The notes: generated from the letters alone by a model not told the origin. DNA of 64,000 bases from Eledone cirrhosa (GCA_964016885.1 OZ024760.1:4625312-4689311), one strand, 5' to 3'. Positions 52,101 to 63,797 are shown, counted from the first letter of the stretch. Program-made: numbers and translations.

Positions 52101-55100
52101 CCAGCAGATAGTATCAGCAATGGAAAGACCAATTGTAACATTGCTTCCTTGGTCTGATCTGATGATCTGCTTTCTTCTGCTAGAAATTGTGTCCAGCAGA
52201 TAGTATCAGCAATGGAAAGACCAATTGTAACATTGCTTCCTTTGTCTGATCTGATGATCTGCTTTCTTCTGCTAGAAATTGTGTCCAGCAGATAGTATCA
52301 GCAACAGAAAGACCAATTGTAACATTGCTTCCTCGGTCTGATGTGATGATCTGCTTTCTTCTGCTAGAAATTGTGTCCAGCAGATAGTATCAGGAACAGA
52401 AAGACCAATTGTAACATTGCTTCCTTGGTCTGATGTGATGATCTGCTTTCTTCTGCTAGAAATTGTGTCCAGCAGATAGTATCAGCAACAGAAAGACCAA
52501 TCGTAACATTGCTTCCTTGGTCTGATGTGATGATCTGCTTTCTTCTGCTAGAAATTGTGTCCAGCAGATAGTATCAGCAATGGAAAGACCAATTGTAACA
52601 TTGCTTCCTTGGTCTGATCTGATGATCTGCTTTCTTCTGCTAGAAATTGTGTCCAGCAGATAGTATCAGTAATGGAAAGACCAATTGTAACATTGCTTCC
52701 TTGGTCTGATCTGATGATCTGCTTTCTTCTGCTAGAAATTGTGTCCAGCAGATAGTATCAGCAACAGAAAAACCAATTGTAACATTGCTTCCTTGGTCTG
52801 ATGTGATGATCTGCTTTCTTCTGCTAGAAATTGTGTCCAGCAGATAGTATCAGCAACAGAAAAACCAATTGTAACATTGCTTCCTTGGTCTGATCTGATG
52901 ATCTGCTTTCTTCTGCTAGAAATTGTGTCCAGCAGATAGTATCAGCAATGGAAAGACCAATTGTAACATTGCTTCCTTGGTCTGATCTGATGATCTGCTT
53001 TCTTCTGCTAGAAATTGTGTCCAGCAGATAGTATCAGGAACAGAAAGACCAATTGTAACATTGCTTCCTTGGTCTGATCTGATGATCTGCTTTCTTCTGC
53101 TAGAAATTGTGTCCAGCAGATAGTATCAGCAATGGAAAGACCAATTGTAACATTGCTTCCTTGGTCTGATGTGATGATCTGCTTTCTTCTGCTAGAAATT
53201 GTGTCCAGCAGATAGTATCAGGAACAGAAAGACCAATTGTAACATTGCTTCCTTGGTCTGATCTGATGATCTGCTTTCTTCTGCTAGAAATTGTGTCCAG
53301 CAGATAGTATCAGCAATGGAAAGACCAATTGTAACATTGCTTCCTTGGTCTGATCTGATGATCTGCTTTCTTCTGCTAGAAATTGTGTCCAGCAGATAGT
53401 ATCAGCAATGGAAAGACCAATTGTAACATTGCTTCCTTGGTCTGATCTGATGATCTGCTTTCTTCTGCTAGAAATTGTGTCCAGCAGATAGTATCAGCAA
53501 TGGAAAGACCAATTGTAACATTGCTTCCTTGGTCTGATCTGATGATCTGCTTTCTTCTGCTAGAAATTGTGTCCAGCAGATAGTATCAGCAACAGAAAAA
53601 CCAATTGTAACATTGCTTCCTTGGTCTGATGTGATGATCTGCTTTCTTCTGCTAGAAATTGTGTCCAGCAGATAGTATCAGCAACAGAAAAACCAATTGT
53701 AACATTGCTTCCTTGGTCTGATCTGATGATCTGCTTTCTTCTGCTAGAAATTGTGTCCAGCAGATAGTATCAGCAATGGAAAGACCAATTGTAACATTGC
53801 TTCCTTGGTCTGATCTGATGATCTGCTTTCTTCTGCTAGAAATTGTGTCCAGCAGATAGTATCAGCAATGGAAAGACCAATTGTAACATTGCTTCCTTGG
53901 TCTGATCTGATGATCTGCTTTCTTCTGCTAGAAATTGTGTCCAGCAGATAGTATCAGCAACAGAAAAACCAATTGTAACATTGCTTCCTTGGTCTGATGT
54001 GATGATCTGCTTTCTTCTGCTAGAAATTGTGTCCAGCAGATAGTATCAGCAATGGAAAGACCAATTGTAACATTGCTTCCTTGGTCTCATCTGATGATCT
54101 GCTTTCTTCTGCTAGAAATTGTGTCCAGCAGATAGTATCAGCAATGGAAAGACCAATTGTAACATTGCTTCCTTGGTCTGATCTGATGATCTGCTTTCTT
54201 CTGCTAGAAATTGTGTCCAGCAGATAGTATCAGCAATGGAAAGACCAATTGTAACATTGCTTCCTTGGTCTGATCTGATGATCTGCTTTCTTCTGCTAGA
54301 AATTGTGTCCAGCAGATAGTATCAGCAATGGAAAGACCAATTGTAACATTGCTTCCTTGGTCTGATCTGATGATCTGCTTTCTTCTGCTAGAAATTGTGT
54401 CCAGCAGATAGTATCAGCAATGGAAAGACCAATTGTAACATTGCTTCCTTGGTCTGATCTGATGATCTGCTTTCTTCTGCTAGAAATTGTGTCCAGCAGA
54501 TAGTATCAGCAATGGAAAGACCAATTGTAACATTGCTTCCTTGGTCTGATCTGATGATCTGCTTTCTTCTGCTAGAAATTGTGTCCAGCAGATAGTATCA
54601 GCAATGGAAAGACCAATTGTAACATTGCTTCCTTGGTCTGATCTGATGATCTGCTTTCTTCTGCTAGAAATTGTGTCCAGCAGATAGTATCAGCAACAGA
54701 AAAACCAATTGTAACATTGCTTCCTTGGTCTGATGTGATGATCTGCTTTCTTCTGCTAGAAATTGTGTCCAGCAGATAGTATCAGCAACAGAAAAACCAA
54801 TTGTAACATTGCTTCCTTGGTCTGATCTGATGATCTGCTTTCTTCTGCTAGAAATTGTGTCCAGCAGATAGTATCAGCAATGGAAAGACCAATTGTAACA
54901 TTGCTTCCTTGGTCTGATCTGATGATCTGCTTTCTTCTGCTAGAAATTGTGTCCAGCAGATAGTATCAGCAATGGAAAGACCAATTGTAACATTGCTTCC
55001 TTGGTCTGATCTGATGATCTGCTTTCTTCTGCTAGAAATTGTGTCCAGCAGATAGTATCAGCAACAGAAAAACCAATTGTAACATTGCTTCCTTGGTCTG

Positions 55101-56582
55101 ATGTGATGATCTGCTTTCTTCTGCTAGAAATTGTGTCCAGCAGATAGTATCAGCAACAGAAAAACCAATTGTAACATTGCTTCCTTGGTCTGATCTGATG
55201 ATCTGCTTTCTTCTGCTAGAAATTGTGTCCAGCAGATAGTATCAGCAATGGAAAGACCAATTGTAACATTGCTTCCTTGGTCTGATCTGATGATCTGCTT
55301 TCTTCTGCTAGAAATTGTGTCCAGCAGATAGTATCAGCAACAGAAAGACCAATTGTAACATTGCTTCCTTGGTCTGATCTGATGATCTGCTTTCTTCTGC
55401 TAGAAATTGTGTCCAGCAGATAGTATCAGCAATGGAAAGACCAATTGTAACATTGCTTCCTTGGTCTGATCTGATGATCTGCTTTCTTCTGCTAGAAATT
55501 GTGTCCAGCAGATAGTATCAGCAATGGAAAGACCAATTGTAACATTGCTTCCTTGGTCTGATCTGATGATCTGCTTTCTTCTGCTAGAAATTGTGTCCAG
55601 CAGATAGTATCAGCAACAGAAAGACCAATTGTAACATTGTTTCCTTGGTCTGATCTGATGATCTGCTTTCTTCTGCTAGAAATTGTGTCCAGCAGATAGT
55701 ATCAGCAACAGAAAGACCAATTGTAACATTGTTTCCTTGGTCTGATCTGATGATCTGCTTTCTTCTGCTAGAAATTGTGTCCAGCAGATAGTATCAGGAA
55801 CAGAAAGACCAATTGTAACATTGCTTCCTTGGTCTGATCTGATGATCTGCTTTCTTCTGCTAGAAATTGTGTCCAGCAGATAGTATCAGGAATTGAAAGA
55901 CCAATTGTAACATTGCTTCCTTGGTCTGATCTGATGATCTGCTTTCTTCTGCTAGAAATTGTGTCCAGCAGATAGTATCAGCAATGGAAAGACCAATTGT
56001 AACATTGCTTCCTTGGTCTGATCTGATGATCTGCTTTCTTCTGCTAGAAATTGTGTCCAGCAGATAGTATCAGCAATGGAAAGACCAATTGTAACATTGC
56101 TTCCTTGGTCTGATCTGATGATCTGCTTTCTTCTGCTAGAAATTGTGTCCAGCAGATAGTATCAGGAACAGAAAGACCAATTGTAACATTGCTTCCTTGG
56201 TCTGATCTGATGATCTGCTTTCTTCTGCTAGAAATTGTGTCCAGCAGATAGTATCAGGAATTGAAAGACCAATTGTAACATTGCTTCCTTGGTCTGATCT
56301 GATGATCTGCTTTCTTCTGCTAGAAATTGTGTCCAGCAGATAGTATCAGCAATGGAAAGACCAATTGTAACATTGCTTCCTTGGTCTGATCTGATGATCT
56401 GCTTTCTTCTGCTAGAAATTGTGTCCAGCAGATAGTATCAGCAATGGAAAGACCAATTGTAACATTGCTTCCTTGGTCTGATCTGATGATCTGCTTTCTT
56501 CTGCTAGAAATTGTGTCCAGCAGATAGTATCAGCAACAGAAAGACCAATTGTAACATTGCTTCCTTGGTCTGATCTGATGAA
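40122..56582. repeat. 92-bp satellite array, about 178 tandem units, 16.4 kb
   Basis: The word GATGATCTGC at 40201 recurs every 92 bp to a last partial occurrence at 56577, exactly 178 periods (16376 bp). Units differ by substitutions at few sites: AGCAATGG / AGCAACAG / AGGAACAG / AGCAATTG, GATCTGATG / GATGTGATG, ATTGCTTCC / ATTGTTTCC, AATTGTAA / AATCGTAA. The leftmost unit is diverged, with about 16 extra bases. 92 is not a multiple of three and frames close quickly; 66-residue frames at 44183 and 54027 are chance. There are no spacers, so it is not a CRISPR array. Confidence 0.98.
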
Positions 56583-56649
56583 AATGTGGAGTACGGATGT
56601 TTACTGGGTGAAAAGCAAGATAGAGATGTGATTTAGTCTTGCACAATAC

Positions 56650-56942
56650 ATGATGATGATGCTGGTAGTAATGACAGTGATGGTGCTGGGAGTAATGATA
56701 GTGATGGTGGTGATAGTGAGGAAAGTGATGGTGGTGGCGAAGATGATTTTCATTGCTATCATCATCATTACCATCATCCTCATCACCACCACCACCATCA
56801 TCATCACTACAACCACCACCACCATCATAATCATCATCACCACCACCATCATCCTCACCACCACCACCACCACCATAATCACCACCACCACCATCATCAC
56901 TACCTCCGCCACCACCACCGTTATCCTCATCACTACCACCTC

Positions 56943-56974
<32 letters not shown>

Positions 56975-56985
56975 CCACCTTTGTT
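56650..56985. repeat. GAT/GGT tract that switches strand to ATC/ACC
   Basis: GATGGT-type triplets run to about 56750, then the complement type (CATCATCACCACC) runs to about 56985, with GAAGATGATTTTCATTGC at the switch. Confidence 0.9.
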
Positions 56986-56989
56986 TTGT

Positions 56990-57336
56990 TATTATCGAAT
57001 TGCTTATTCATTCACTTCATTTCACCTTATCTTGCACTAGATATTATTATTTTGTTTTATAGATTAAAATTGTGATTTTTTTTTTAAACAAATCAGAAGG
57101 AGAAGTAGAAAGACTAGAGAGAGTGAAGGGGGGGGGGGGGTAGAGAGATGTAATGTTTGTGATGAGGTCATTTGTGACGTATGTACAATGAAGTACTTAT
57201 AATATCAATTGTGTGTCAATGTGGCATTGCATTACACAGCAATATTGTTCTTGAACTCAGTTGCCAACTGACTCTAATTGATGTTGAGAAGAATTGAAAC
57301 TGGAATGAACTCCACCACAGCAAGATTTGCCTCTGT
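56990..57336. other. Unassigned intergenic DNA
   Basis: G13 run near 57130; nothing else recognised. Confidence 0.4.
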
Positions 57337-57441
57337 TTAACCCTTTAAACCGGCCGTATCTGGCCAGAATTCTCTCACCTCAAACTGGCCATAACTAGGT
57401 GCTCATACTTATGTTAAGGTATTGTTCTCAAAATAAATAAT

Positions 57442-57601
57442 TGTTTATATTTTTGGCACAAGGCCAGCAATTATCCCAGTGCATTACTGGTGCTTTATTT
57501 TATTGACCCAGTAAGGATGAAAGGCAAAGTTAACCTCGGCTGGATTTGAATTCGGACTATAAAGGGGACTGAGTTCAAATCCAACCGAGATTAACTTTGT
57601 T
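57442..57601 (-). mobile_element. SINE pair (head-to-head) with 17-bp TSD
   Basis: TTCTCAAAATAAATAAT is duplicated at 57425-57441 and 57602-57618. Between them a minus-strand SINE piece meets a short plus-strand piece of the same head (GAGTTCAAATCCAACCGAG). Confidence 0.78.
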
Positions 57602-57639
57602 TTCTCAAAATAAATAATATCAAAATGTCATAGATTCAA

Positions 57640-57925
57640 TAATGTAATAAATAATAATAATGAAATTATTGTGTACAGTGCTCAAGTGAACTACAACTCA
57701 TCAAAGGCGCATGTATAGTACATAGAATAATGTACAAATGTCAGGAAAGTGAACAGTGTATGAGTTATGATATACATCTGTGCATGTGTATGAAGGAGGG
57801 ATATTAGTTGTAGTGTTGGCAAATTTCAGGAAGCATGGAGGTTTTAAAGAATGCAGTGTCTCAGCAGCTAACAACCGATACAGGTAGTTTGTTCCATGCT
57901 TCAGCAACTCTGAGCATGAGAAAAA
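57640..57925 (-). mobile_element. Probable LINE C-terminal fragment
   Basis: Minus-strand pieces spread over frames resemble the end of a LINE polyprotein (Phe-Ser, Trp/Asn-Leu-Pro, Ser-Phe-Lys spacing). Low similarity, frameshifted. Confidence 0.4.
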
Positions 57926-57979
57926 GCCTTTACCATGAAGATACAATAGTATATATAGAGTAATGTAAATGCTAAAGGG

Positions 57980-58735
57980 ATAAATCGACCCTTGTCCGTT
58001 ACTGGTTACTTTATTTTATCTACCCTGAAAGGATGAGAGACAAAACTAACCTCCGTGTAAAGGAACGTAACTATATGCCACAAAGCATATTGTCTGATGC
58101 TCTACCGACTCGGGCAATCCACCGCCCTAAACTAATAATTGTTTCTACTTTAGGCACAAGGCCAGCAGTTTTGGAGGAGGGGAAAGTTGATTAAATTGAT
58201 CCCATTGCATTACTGGTACCTTATTTTATCGAACCCCGTAAGGATGAAAGGCAAAGTTAACCTTGGTGGGATTTGAACTCAGAACGTAAAGGGCCGTAAC
58301 TCTATGCTGCTAAGCATGTTGTCCAACACTCTACCGATTCTGCCAATCCACGACGCTTATAATAATGGTTTCTTATATAGGTACAAGGCCAGCAATTTGG
58401 GGGGAGGGAAAAGGCGATTAAATTAACTCCAGTGCGTGACTGGTACTTTGTTTTATCGACCCCGTAAGGATGAAAGGCAAAGTTAACCTCGATTTGAACT
58501 CAGAACGCAAAGGGCCGAAACTCTATGATGCAAAGCATGGTGTTATAATAATAATTGTTTCTACTTTAGGCACAAGGCCAGCAATTACCCAGTGCATTAC
58601 TGGTACTTTATTTTATCGACCCCGTAAGGATGAAAGGCAAAGTCAACCTCGGCGGGATTTGAACTCAGATCTTAAAGGGATGTAACACTGCTGGAAAGCA
58701 TGGCGTCCGACACTCTACCGATACTGCCAATCCAC
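57980..58735 (-). mobile_element. Cluster of four minus-strand SINE copies
   Basis: Copies at about 57980-58126, 58132-58356, 58370-58545 and 58548-58733, each with GGATGAAAGGCAAAGTTAAC and TTTGAACTCAGA. The second and fourth are nearly complete, ending TACCGATTCTGCCAATCCA. Confidence 0.8.
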
Positions 58736-58987
58736 CTAATAATGATAATAATTGTTTCATAATTAATGTTGATAAAGATGAAAATTAAAAGTAAAGCTTG
58801 TTTATGTTTTGTTTTCTAATTAATCTTATCTGTGTGTACAGTAATGTTTCTATTGATACAATCTTAGTTATTACAATTAGGTTCACACTGTGTAATATGA
58901 ACATTGTTAAGATAAGCTAAAGCTGTGGAATAATTTGTATGGAAAATATGACATCTGATGCATTGACGGTGGAAGTACCCAATTAAC

Positions 58988-59220
58988 CATCATCATCATC
59001 ATCATTTTATGTCCGCTTTTCTCTGCTTGCAAGCGTGGGACGGGCCCTCTTCAGCACAGAATCTCTTGACTCATCATGGTCCTTTGTCATCTCCCCTGTG
59101 AGCTTCAGCAATCTGATGTCAGCTCTCACCACCTCCGTCCATGTTTTTCGTGGTCTTCCTTCCACTGGGATTACTTGGCACTTCTTCACCCAGCAGTCAT
59201 TTCCATGTGCATCACATGTT
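58988..59220 (-). mobile_element. LINE 3' end
   Basis: Minus strand reads CWVKKCQVIPVEGRPRKTWT, then EVVRADIRLLKLTGEMTKDH, a stop, CCCACGCTTGCAAGCAGAG and a (GAT)n tail. Same family as 2593-2975. Confidence 0.8.
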
Positions 59221-59289
59221 TATATATATTGTATTTCATAACATATGTGAATATGTTATACTCTCAACACTAAGAAAACCACTGTGCCC

Positions 59290-59905
59290 AATAGCCGCTA
59301 TCGATGGTAAGGTCAGTAGTCCCTTATTTGTGGTCCCTATCTGTGATAAGGTCGGTAGTTGCTTATTTGTGGTCCCTGTCTGTGGTAAGGTCAGGAGTCC
59401 TTTATCTGTAGTCCCTGTCTATGGCAAAGTCAGGAGTCCCTTATCTGTGGTAAGGTCAGTAGTCCTTTATCTATAGTCCCTGTTTGTGGCAAGTTCAATA
59501 GACCCAATTTGTGGCAAGGTCAATACACTTCGTCTGTAGTAAGGTCAGCAATTCCTTATTTGTGACCCTACCTGTAGCAAGGCCAGCAGTTGCTTATCTG
59601 AGGTCCCTATCTGTGGTAAGGCCAGTAGTCCCTTATTTATGGTTCCTTTCTGTGACAAGGTCAGCAGTTCCTTATCTGTGATCCCTATCTTTGGTAAGGT
59701 TGATAGTCCCTTCTCTGTGGTGCCTGACTGTGATAAGATTGAGAGTCGCTTATCTGTGGTTCCTGTCTGTGGCAAGGCCAGCAGTCCCTTATGTGTGACT
59801 GTTATCTGTGGTCCCTAATTGTAGCAAGGTCGGTAGTCCCTATTTATGGCAAGGTCAGTTGTCCTTACCTGTATTCAGGTCAGTAGACCCTATCTATGAC
59901 CACGT
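59290..59905. repeat. 39-bp degenerate minisatellite, about 15 copies
   Basis: Unit like AAGGTCAGTAGTCCCTTATC plus TGTGGTCCCTGTCTGTGGT. Because 39 is a multiple of three, both strands show 13-residue repeats; no gene is called. Confidence 0.88.
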
Positions 59906-60189
59906 GGTCCAGTGAACAGCTTCATTAAATCTAATCTTACATCTGGAAAGTGAATTGGTTGAGTTGTTAAAGTGTCACATTAAAATACTTTACAGTATTT
60001 TTTTCCAGTTCTCTATGTTCTCAGTTCAAATCCTGCCACAGTCAACATTACCTTTTATCCTTTCCGGGTCGATAAAGTTGAGGGCAGTGAATTAGTGTAA
60101 TTGTCAGAGTATTGACTGTGATGCTTTGTGGTGTTTATTTCAGCAGTTTGCGTTCTAAGTTCATAGGGAACATTTCATGCAAAGGTCTG

Positions 60190-60860
60190 CCGAAAAGTTC
60201 ATAGGCTGACCAAGTTACTTTCACAGAATGACCAAATGAGGTTTATTTTTCAAAATAGTCCCTGGAAAGAAACAATCATCATCATCATCATCATCATCAT
60301 CATTTTACGTCCGCTTTTCCCTGCTTGCAAGGGTGGGACGGGAACTGATTCTGGCTTGATTTCTACAGCTGGATGCCCTTCCTAACACCAACCTCATTTA
60401 CAGTGAGTGCTGGGTGCTTTTTTGCTGTGGCACCTCCATGACCACTTTGCAGTGGAATGATAGGGACCCCAGTCCCTATCATCTCATTTCTACAGCTGAG
60501 TAAACTGGAGCAATGTGAAATAAAGTGTCTTGCTCAAGGAAACAACACATCACCCGGTCTGAGAATTGAACTCACAACGTTTCGATTGCAAGGTCAATGC
60601 TCTAACCACTAAGCCATGTAGTTATTAATAAGAAGAGTTGGAATGAATGTATGCAATATTTCACAGCTCTAGCATCACTCCTTCATAGTGAGCCTATTAC
60701 CAAGATACTCTCATGGAATGACCAAATGAGGTTTATTTTTCAAAATAGTCCCTGGAAAGAAACAATGTAGTTATTAATAAGAAGAGTTGAAATGAATGCA
60801 TGTAAGATTTCACAGCTCTAGCATCACTCCTTCATAGTCAACCTAGGAACTTTTCAACCA
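60190..60860. mobile_element. mariner-like MITE fragments in tandem, first with SINE insertion
   Basis: GAATGACCAAATGAGGTTTA and the following ~130 bases occur twice (about 60226 and 60718), running into GTAGTTATTAATAAGAAGAG both times. The first copy is split by a SINE. The right end GGAACTTTTCAACCAACCCT resembles a mariner terminus. Confidence 0.68.
60277..60619 (-). mobile_element. Full-length tRNA-derived SINE
   Basis: Minus-strand twin of 11402-11735: (CAT)n, ACGTCCGCTTTTCCCTGCTT, central domain, then GAGAATTGAACTCACAACG (B box complement) and AACCACTAAGCCATG (A box complement). Confidence 0.9.
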
Positions 60861-60912
60861 ACCCTCATATTTCCAGGTTACCATAAAATGACTTCTAAAT
60901 AACTTCTGCATT

Positions 60913-61340
60913 GTGAAGGTGGATGGTTTAGAGGTTAGGGTGTTGGACTCAGCATCATAAGGTTATGGACTTGCTTCCTTGACTGGCAGTGCATTTTGTC
61001 CTTGAGCAAGACCTTTCATTTTACTCAACTAGAAAAAATGAGTACCAACAGTAGCTGGATGGGTGGGGTTATTAACCTCTGCAACAGATTAGTATTTGGT
61101 TATGGGTGGGTGGAAGGGAGTCTTTTCATGCTAAGCCTTGCAGCCCCTATCATTAAAACACCTGAGAAAGACCCTATAAGATGCAACCTTGTAGGAGGTC
61201 AGCTTAACCTACATAAGTGTGAGCTATCTCCTCCCTCTTTCACATATGTGTTTAAAGTATTAAGGTTGCCCCATAAGTGTACAGTAGAGTGTCACAAAAC
61301 TGGGGGTAGATCGTAGCCTCTCCTACATACACACACACAC
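60913..61340 (+). mobile_element. tRNA-like SINE of another type
   Basis: GGTGGATGGTTTAGAGGTTA resembles an A box; the B box is diverged. A CTTGAGCAAGACCTTTCATT block resembles the SINE at 11402. Ends in (CA)n about 50 bases before an SNX29 exon. Confidence 0.55.
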
Positions 61341-61399
61341 ACACACACAAAAACACACCTGTACTAATTAATCTTCATGTGTCACCTGTTTAATTTTAG

Positions 61400-61464
61400 A
61401 TTATGATGCTCACCTTGCTGAAAGACAGAGTCTCCTCACACGACTACTTGATGCTGTTAAACAG
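61400..61464 (+). CDS. SNX29: SNX29-like exon a
   Basis: Acceptor TTTTAG, 65 bases, donor GTAATG. The in-exon ATG is in the wrong frame, so it is not the start. Confidence 0.85.
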
Positions 61465-61778
61465 GTAATGTCCCTTCTTCATATCCTCAATACAACATTT
61501 GTGTGTGTGTATATATATAGAGCACTGATACTAATTCCTAATTTTTGCTGGCTCGGCAACTGCTCTGTTTTAATCAGCTCTTAAACATCACTGGAATTCT
61601 ATAAAAATCCAGCTTCTATAAGTCTCCGTGAGCGAGAAACAGATGTTGGTTGCTTTCCTTTGTTTTTGCCGTGACTAAGTAAGAGCCAAAGTCACTACTT
61701 TAAAACTCATAGCGAATGGTCTTCAAAATGTTTTTAAATAAACATACAGTATATTATCAAATATACTATACATACATT

Positions 61779-61819
<41 letters not shown>

Positions 61820-63365
61820 AGGGTTTTCCTGATGATTTCCTTCGAATGAAACAGTTCTAGTCCTGTATAAGCCATTTCTATATTAAATATTGTATATACT
61901 CTACTATGTATTGAGTACCTTACTTACTATGGTTGACCCCGATTGAACCCGGGATACACATAATATATATGAAAATTTATGATAAAAAATGTTCTGTTTC
62001 TGCATCTATAGTGTCAAGTCCGATTTGGTGGAAGGCGGGAACTGGCTTCAGATGGGGACAGTCGGTAAGTTCTGATTCAACTTGATTTGAGTTTATTTTT
62101 GGTGTGTGTGTGGGCAGGGGCTAAAATATTAGACTTTGTGTGTATACTGAATGGTGTTGGTGTGTGCATGTGTGTACTGAATGGTGTTGGTGTGTGTGTG
62201 ATATAGATAGATAGACAGGTATATGTATGAATGTGTATGTGTTATATAGGTAGATAGATGTGTGTGTGAGTGTGATATAGATACATTGCCTGATATGTGT
62301 GTATTTGTGTGTGTGAGAGGAAACAGTTTATAGCTCAAAATCAAAATCTCTGACTCAATTGGAGGAATGTATTTGTAATGTACTGACTGACAAATATACC
62401 GCCTGAGTTTCTGATGATGTCAGTCAAGGGTATACCCAGACGATTACAAACACTGGTGGACAACACTGGTACCTATGTAGAATGTTAACACTGTACTGTA
62501 CTTCTACCATTATACTGTTCAAAATAAAACATATTTTATGAAAATCGACCAATAATTAATAAAGTTATTAATAATTTTAAGTAGGGAGTTTTTTGTACCC
62601 ACCCTGTATAATTTATTTATTGACTCCCTATATGGTTCTGGACAAAGAGACTGAGAAAACTTGGTATAATGGAACTCTTTGATTTTGTCAAGGACTTGAG
62701 GACATCTGTAGTGTTGGTGCTATGATAAAATGCACCCAGTGCACTCTGTAAAATGGTTGGCAATCAGAGACAATGTAGGGTAGAGAGGAATCTTAAGTCT
62801 TGCCGAGGACTTGACGATATCTCTAGTGTTTGTGCCATGATAAAATGCACCCAGTACACTCTGTAAACTGTTTGGTGATCAGAGACAATACAGAGTAGCG
62901 AGGACTCTTTAGTCTTGATGAGGATTTGACAATCTCTCTACTGTTGGTGCCATGATAAAATGCAAATGCACCCAGTACACTCTGTAAACTGTTTGGTGAT
63001 CAGAGACAATATAGAGTAGCGAGGACTCTTTAGTCTTGCCGAGGGTTTGACAACCTCTCTAGTGTTGGTGCCATGATAAAATGCACCCAGTACACTCTGT
63101 AAACTAGGAAGAGCATTCAGTTATATTAAAACCATGAAAGGTATGGAAAGTAAAAGAGCAAGATATGTTTTCCTAACAGGTTTACTATCAGACCATGTTA
63201 ACCTGTCCAATATTTGCCAACATGGAAAACAGATATAAAATGATGTTGATGATGTTATTTTTATTTATGTATTCCCATCTACAGGGTATCCTGCTTGTGT
63301 GCAGCCTGGGAAGCAGTGCTGCAGTATGGCCTGCGCTACAGTAATAAGGCTTTGTCAGCCCTCAA
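61400..63365 (+). CDS. SNX29: Sorting nexin 29-like, N-terminal RUN domain exons (gene continues right)
   Basis: Exons 61400-61464, 62012-62064 and 63285-63365 join in frame. They encode YDAHLAERQSLLTRLLDAVK, QCQVRFGGRRELASDGDSR and VSCLCAAWEAVLQYGLRYSN, ending KALSALK. This matches the start of sorting nexin 29 (RLLDAVKQCQIRFGGRKE, then SDSDSRVTCLCA, in the human protein). In that family an N-terminal RUN domain is followed by a coiled coil and a PX domain that binds phosphoinositides; those parts would lie beyond the window. The exon at 61400 enters in phase 1, so a start-codon exon lies upstream and was not found. Rundc-type relatives are the alternative, but the LDAVKQCQ-RFGG run favours SNX29. 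Confidence 0.85.
62012..62064 (+). CDS. SNX29: SNX29-like exon b
   Basis: Acceptor CTATAG, 53 bases, donor GTAAGT; CQVRFGGRRELASDGDS. Confidence 0.88.
62655..63115. repeat. Minisatellite of about 115-121 bp, four copies, in SNX29 intron
   Basis: GCCATGATAAAATGCACCCA and ATCAGAGACAAT recur at about 120-bp spacing. One copy has an extra 6 bases (AAATGC duplicated). Confidence 0.88.
63285..63365 (+). CDS. SNX29: SNX29-like exon c
   Basis: Acceptor CTACAG, 81 bases, donor GTAAGT; VSCLCAAWEAVLQYG. No further exon was found before 64000. Confidence 0.88.
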
Positions 63366-63744
63366 GTAAGTCTTTGTTTATATTTTTTCAATGTTTTGGG
63401 ACTGAGGATGGTAGGGAGGGGATTTAGGTCTCTACCAATAAATTTTATGATTATGGCTGTGTGGTTAAGAAGTTTACTTTTCTGTCTCTCCCTTCCCCCT
63501 CTCCACCCACCACTTCCAAAGTGTGTGCCGCTAAATACATATTGCTCAGTGACTCACACACACACATATATATATGTATATAAACAATGAGTTATATACT
63601 ATTAAGTCTATGCTAAGGTATGGCAATATCTTAACGCCAAATATTATATTTTATCTGATGAAAGCACACTAAAATTTTGTGTCCTTGAAATACGTATAAT
63701 AAAATAAATATGGTATTATAAAGATATTTTCCATTTATTAATAC

Positions 63745-63754
<10 letters not shown>

Positions 63755-63790
<36 letters not shown>
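63755..63790. repeat. (TA)n microsatellite
   Basis: Uninterrupted TA before a MITE. Confidence 0.95.

Positions 63791-63797
<7 letters not shown>

Larger units (their letters stand above)
57338..57982 (-). mobile_element. piggyBac-like MITE with two later insertions
   Basis: TTAACCCTTTAAACCGGCC at the left, family core, then GTAAATGCTAAAGGG at the right. A SINE (57442-57601) and a LINE fragment (about 57640-57925) lie inside. Confidence 0.6.

Noticed and set aside
44183..54227. Two identical 66-residue frames in the satellite
   Set aside because: They arise from the same local unit variants 107 periods apart; 92 bp is out of phase and no start or splice context exists.
40122..56582. CRISPR-like regular repeat
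   Set aside because: Units are contiguous with no unique spacers and the context is an animal genome; it is satellite DNA.
61407..61412. ATGATG at the start of the SNX29 exon as the start codon
   Set aside because: It is out of frame with the RUN domain reading.
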